A stretch of 20,000 bases of DNA from Actinidia chinensis (Eukaryota > Streptophyta > Magnoliopsida > Ericales > Actinidiaceae): NCBI GenBank assembly GCA_009663005.1, contig CM018913.1, positions 854,921 to 874,920 on the forward strand. Direction: 5' to 3'. Shown one piece after another: positions 9,679-15,600 of this stretch. Position 1 is the first letter of the stretch, and each line of letters starts with the position of its first letter. Made by a program: the position numbers and the translations under genes. A model generated the notes under the pieces. The model ran no database searches. It had not been told where the DNA came from and saw nothing but the letters and a program-made list of their open reading frames with translations.

Positions 9679-12600
9679 CCCTAATTAACTTAAAATAAAA
9701 ACGATTAATTATAAAATCATAAAATACAAGAATTAATAAATAAAAACGTGCATTCTCGTTCCGCATCAAAGAGCTAAGCATATGATAGGAGTCCTAGTCT
9801 TAGTACACAAGAGAAGTATCAATATGCTCAAATGTTTTTTCAGTCATGTTTTTAGGAACCAAGGGCATGGTGGTATATACGTAACATAAAAGTAGAAACG
9901 ATCTTTCGCCTTTGATTACCAAGGAATATAAACTTCACAAATAAAGCCCAAGAATTCGCATTCCATATGAAGAACAATGTATAAAAGTTGGTTTATTTAT
10001 CCTTATCAGAAATGTTACGCTATTCACCGAAACACGAAAAGGTTCAGGGTAAGCATAGTTGCATGTAATGACAAATCACGGCCATATTATTATTAGATTA
10101 TGGATGTAAAGGCCTTCCATGAAATCAGGTCAAGTTACTGAATCAGATATCTTTCAAAATATTTAAGACGATCTAGACAGGTTTTATCTATACAATGTAT
10201 CTTAGATCCAATAAGCAAGTAGAAGTCCTATATAGTAATAGGATAGATTCGCTTACAAGTCTCAATATAGCAATAGCTTTTAGTTGAATGAGGATTATGT
10301 TTTGGAGAACATTCTTTAGTGTTCGGAATGTCGTACGATTGTTTTATCGGATTATAACACTGGGTAAGATAATCTTTGGGGAATCTACGCATGAAGCCTA
10401 TAATCTCTTGCTTCATTCACAGTTTCAGTTTTGCTGCTTTTTAAGCCATTGTAGACCGCAAATAGATGCAATCAACTTCAAGTTTACTCCAAAATCCCAA
10501 TGGAAAGCCTAATCGATCGTTTAATTGTATAACTAGCTCTTTAAAAGAGCCCACAATGTAATACCATTCACCACACCTTCAACAGGCCCTTCCATGTTGG
10601 TATCTTAACCTAAATACTGCCTATTTTTTGACACCAAAGTAATAACCAAAAAAAACATAATTTCACCATTACTTCGCCATGAGAAGGATAAAACAGCCTT
10701 ATAATTTGCATGATGGTTTACTGTGCAATTCTCCAACATTATTTCCTCTCACTTCTCCTATGAAGGTAGGAGAGGAAGAGATCTCTTTATATTCTCAGGC
10801 CCTGTTTGTTTGCTGGATTTGTAGGATGGGATTGAAGATAACACCTGTAGGCTCCACATATCTCGTCTTTGTTGCAGCAATTACATCGGGGGTGGGACTC
10901 TTATCCGACAAAATGGCCAGATCAATACCTTGGGTGGGTGGGGGGTGGGGGGGGTGGGGGGTATTTGAAATCCCATGGGGTTGGGATTTGATACATAATT
11001 ACTATTTTACCCTTGATCTATATAAAGGTCCACTCCATCAAGTTTTGTAAAATTTGTTGTGTAGAAGGTATAATTTATTATGCATATTTTTTTTTACATG
11101 ATAGATGCCCAGGTAAATCTAAAAAATACTATTCTATTTTATTTTATTTTTTTGGCCTGAGGAATGGGTTGGTTTTGAAATGATAAAATAAGAAAAAGGA
11201 TGTAAAAAAGGTATGAAAATCAACTGGGTTTGATTTTTGTTCTTGAAAGATGACTAGGTTTAAAAAAAGGAAAACAAAGGTTGCATTGGCCGCATCAAGT
11301 TCGTAGGTTTATTGCTAGGTAAATTACCCGAGGACAATATGGGCATTTTCAGATTTTTGTAAGGGTAAACTTGGAAATTTATATTCTAGATCCCGTGGGT
11401 TTATACATCCATTGCACATCCAATGGGATTTGATATCCCCCCATTTATCTCCAGTCAAACTAACAGGATCTCATTGTACATCCTAACCAAACAAGGTTCA
11501 TGTCTCAACCAATTGGCAACACCATGAATCCTTTTTCGTCATTCCACTCTATCAAGGGATAAACACTATTATTTTCCATTTACAATACAAAGTATGTGGT
11601 CCACCTACTCGTCATTAGAAAATGTATTATTATAGTTTTCCAAGCATAACTAAAGAAGAGGAAAGAACAAAATATATCAGTTCACAATAATGAAATAGAG
11701 AAAAAAGTATTTCAATAGTCATTTGGAAATAATGCTTAATATGCAACAAGATCCATTAGTATAGCAACAGAGATAAAGGAAATACTTGATGTAATCAGAC
11801 GTCCTCTCATACATGCCACGGCCAACATAGTAATGCTCCTACAAATAGGAATTGAGGAAAAAGAAAATCAATCAAGCATTAAGAATTCCGCTGTTAAAAT
11901 AGCAAACATATGAACGAATACTGGGGAGCAATAAACCTGGTGCATCCACTTGATCAAACGAATTAGAGGCCAATGATCACATTGATTGGCCAAACGGTGA
12001 AAGGCCGGTATTCGCATTAGGAAACTAATAAAAATTTGGACACCAGCATAGATGCCAAGAACAATTATATAAACTTTGAAGAGGGTAGAGAGCTCATTTG
12101 ATTTACTCTTCTGTTGGAGAGCCTTCCTGTAATATCAGCTCAAACAAAAGAAAAATTGAAGGGTGAGTCCAATTAGACAATACTAATGAACAAAAGGCAG
12201 AAAACCAATGGATCTATCATCTATGAAAACAAAATCATGAAAGATAAAGAAAAAGGTTACAACAAACGTACACATAAAGAAAACATATGAAGACTGAAGC
12301 TAAGCTAAACCATAAGAACCGCAGAAAAATTCGTGACACAGCTAAGCGGCGTGATGTGGAATATGCACCGAACATCATGATGATGTCCAGAACACCTGTA
12401 TCACATAGCAATTAAATTCAGCAATTAAAGGAGAACAATATAGTGAGAAAAACAACAAATTCTAACTTTGATTTACTAAACCCATGCTAAAAATATGCTA
12501 ATAATTGAATGAACATTTTGAAAACTCGACAAAAAAAAAAAAAGGATCCTTGCTCAGAGCTCTGCGACAGAGAAACTTACTCTCAAAAAACTTCATCACA

Positions 12601-15600
12601 ACAAATGTTGGACCAAGACTAAGAACTTCCCGAATGGTTTTTGTGTCAATATCTCCGTTGTTGAATGCAACAATTGTTAGACCCTGCAAAAGCAGAAACA
12701 AAGGATTTTCTTCTATGGGTATGAACAAATTTAATCAAATACTTGGAAACATAAAACCTTATGGACAATAGATGTTAAGAGCAATCCCATGAGTATTCTA
12801 GCAGAGAAACAAGGTGAAAATTTTTCTCATGCTCGACAAGGAAGACCGCACAAAAGAGACCAATAACCAATTCAAAAAAGGACAAACCAAAGCGTATACC
12901 AGAATGTTACAGATGTTGCAAATTCAAGGGTAATCACAAGAGAATTCTAGCTTAGAAACAAGGTGAGAATTTTTCTTATGCTCAACAAGGAAGGCTGCAC
13001 GAAGGAGACTAATAACAGATTCAAAAGGGCAAATAGACACCTATACTGGAATGTTACACAAGTGACGTAACTTGGGCAGCTATGGTCTATTATATTTGGA
13101 TTGTTGGGAATTAGTGGCAATTTTTTTCATAATTCCATCCGAAATACTGCTTGGGCAGCTATGGTCTATTATATTTGGCAAGAAAGGAATTGCAGGACTT
13201 TTCAAGGCATTCAGAGACCTCCTTCTTCTCTCTAAATCAAATTCATTTTGATGTTAGCGTTACGGGCTCTCAATTCACTTGCGTAACACATTCTCACTTA
13301 AAATCTTCTTATTTGTAATCAATAGCAGATTCCACATAAAGTTTTGCTATCTAGCTAGCTGCTTTTGTTCTTCTTTCTTTGTAGTTAAGAAGGTATGCCT
13401 TCCTTGAATTTTGTACTATTTGTTCTTTCAATATATTCTCATTTACAAAAAAAAAAGACCAAACTAATTGAAAAAATTGAGCCAGTAAAAAAGATATAAG
13501 GAAATGAATTCAACAAAAAAAAGGAAAAAGAAAAAGAAAAACCGACACGCATATCTCAACATGTCAATTGAGTGCTAACAAGCACAGAAACAAAAGGGAA
13601 AAATTTAACCAACACCACCCCAAAAAATTTAAAGTCATATAGAAACAACTATTATAAAATTAAGCCTAAGATAAGTTACAGACCTGAAACATCATGACAA
13701 GGAATATCCACAAACGGTGGAAGCTGTGGTAAAGATGAAGAAATGTCCGGTGCTCAACAAATGATGTTTTCCCTCTACGTTTACTTGCACCAGCTTTAAG
13801 CATGTTCTGAGAGAATGAAGGCTATAAGTCAAGAAAGCTATAAATACTAACAGTGATAACATGTATAAAAACACAAACATATCATCACAACATGTGTCAA
13901 AGGATCAGAAACACAATGAGCAATTAAATCCTAAACTTCCAAATAATAATTTTCTTTCATGCTTGAACATGAGTATGGAAAGGAGAAGATAACGTAAGAA
14001 TGACAATTCAAAGGACCATAAAGAGAACCATAATATATTTTCTGTGAATCACTTAACAGTTGACTCAAACACCAGTGATTCCAAATCACTTCCTTGCACA
14101 AAAACATACACGCCATGATGACTCTTGTCTGCTAATGAATTCAGGATGAAAATGCAGAAATTTAGTGTCTGCATCCGCTACTAGTTATTTCAGTTATCCA
14201 TTAGCTGCTCAAACAAACTTAGCAAAACCACCAAATGAACACATCAAAATTTGCCAGTATTCAACCATTTGAATTCATATCCCAAAAAGAATATGAGAAC
14301 AAACAACATTTGACTTGCATTGCACATTTATGTGTAAAAGTATCTGACCAAACTCAATTTTCGTTCTTAGAAAATCAAAAGCTGCAAACTGAGAGAGGAC
14401 GGAAATCCACAGAATTCCCAACCTCATCCCCATCCCCCAGTGAGTAAAAAAGGAAAAGGAAAGGATCTACAACACATAATTACAACAAAAGCAAAGAGTT
14501 AATGGTTGAACATTATCCATCCTCGTATGGAAGCGCAAAAGCAAGTAGACCAGATGTCAAAAACATATATATACTCATCAGCCTAGAAAAGAATACCCAT
14601 ATTTCCCTTTTTATGGTAAATGAGAATTTTATTACCAAAAAGAATCAAACATATAAAGGAGCTCAAAAAGACCCCATGAGTTGCAGCAAGCGAAAAGCAA
14701 GAAGCAACAACGAAACACCTAGACCATATAGGATTGAAGAACTCTCACAACCCGAGAGTCTAGGTCTAAGATAAGTAAAAAAACCTTTCCCACCTTAGCA
14801 CCTTGCCAATAATCTAGGATCTCAATCACATTTTGCGAAAAAACCCAAGCCACACCAAACCATGAAATAATCGAGGCCCAAAGCTCCCCAGCCACCAAGC
14901 AATGAATAAGAAGGTGGGCCACCAAGCAATGAATAAGGTGGACCACCGACTCACCATCCAGCTTGCACATACAACACCAATTCACAACAACGTTTCTCCT
15001 AGTTATCAGCAGTGAGGATCTTGTCCTGAGTTGTGCACCATACAATGAAAGTCACCTTTAAAGGGGCATGTGTCCCCATATATTGTGCCGTAGAGCAAGA
15101 TAATATGCCCTTAACCTGCAAGGACCCCAAAGATGCTAGGATCCATCTCAACGAATCGTCCCCAATCCCAAGGCTCGGCAACCCATATAATCTCTCCATA
15201 AAAACCATCATCTCACCAATTCGACTATCTCACAACTTGCACCACCCTCGTAGAACAATGTCCCAACAACATGATCACCATCCCTCCGTAGGCAGCCATC
15301 CATCAAAGCAATCATTGGGTCTTCCCCCCATCAAAATGAGAACAAAATTTCTCCCACCTTCCTTCCCCTACACCAAACTACAATAGCCCAAAAACACGTT
15401 GTACCCCTTCCTAATTCTTTTTCGAAAGGTCTATGCCATGAGACATAACAACCTTCCAAATCACAAAAGAAGACATAAAATAAGTGGACAAGCTCAAATG
15501 AGTACTTTTGATGTGGAGAGAGCTCATTAGCAACATATCACTAGTATTGGTGCCTCGGTCACACTCCCCTTCTTCAACATAGCACAATCTATCATTTCTA

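Larger units (their letters stand above)
7422..11785 (-). other. Intron of 4364 nt between exons g and h
   Basis: This is the longest complete intron here. It holds a (CA)n(TA)n microsatellite (8261-8319), a solo LTR (9346-9768) and an inverted-repeat DNA transposon with a G-run (about 10799-11496). The remainder (7430-8250, 8330-9340, 9780-10790, 11500-11780) is AT-rich with no recognised coding or repeat content. Confidence 0.85.
12684..13683 (-). other. Intron of 1000 nt between exons c and d
   Basis: This intron contains a ~147-bp tandem duplication (12782-13057) immediately followed by a plus-strand LINE 3' fragment (13071-13456). About 13457-13683 is A-rich DNA with nothing recognised. 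Confidence 0.85.

Noticed and set aside
10679..11050. 123-codon plus-strand frame with a Gly/Trp-rich end
   Set aside because: The Gly-Trp stretch is translation of the G-run, and the frame spans the border of a MITE-like element. No motif supports a protein.
12881..13466. Target-site duplication for the LINE at 13071-13456 (gacaaacc / gaccaaac)
   Set aside because: The two strings are not identical and are placed 190 bp before the LINE start, so they do not bracket it.
15033..15386. 117-codon plus-strand frame
   Set aside because: It is antisense to LINE reverse transcriptase sequence readable on the minus strand at the same place.
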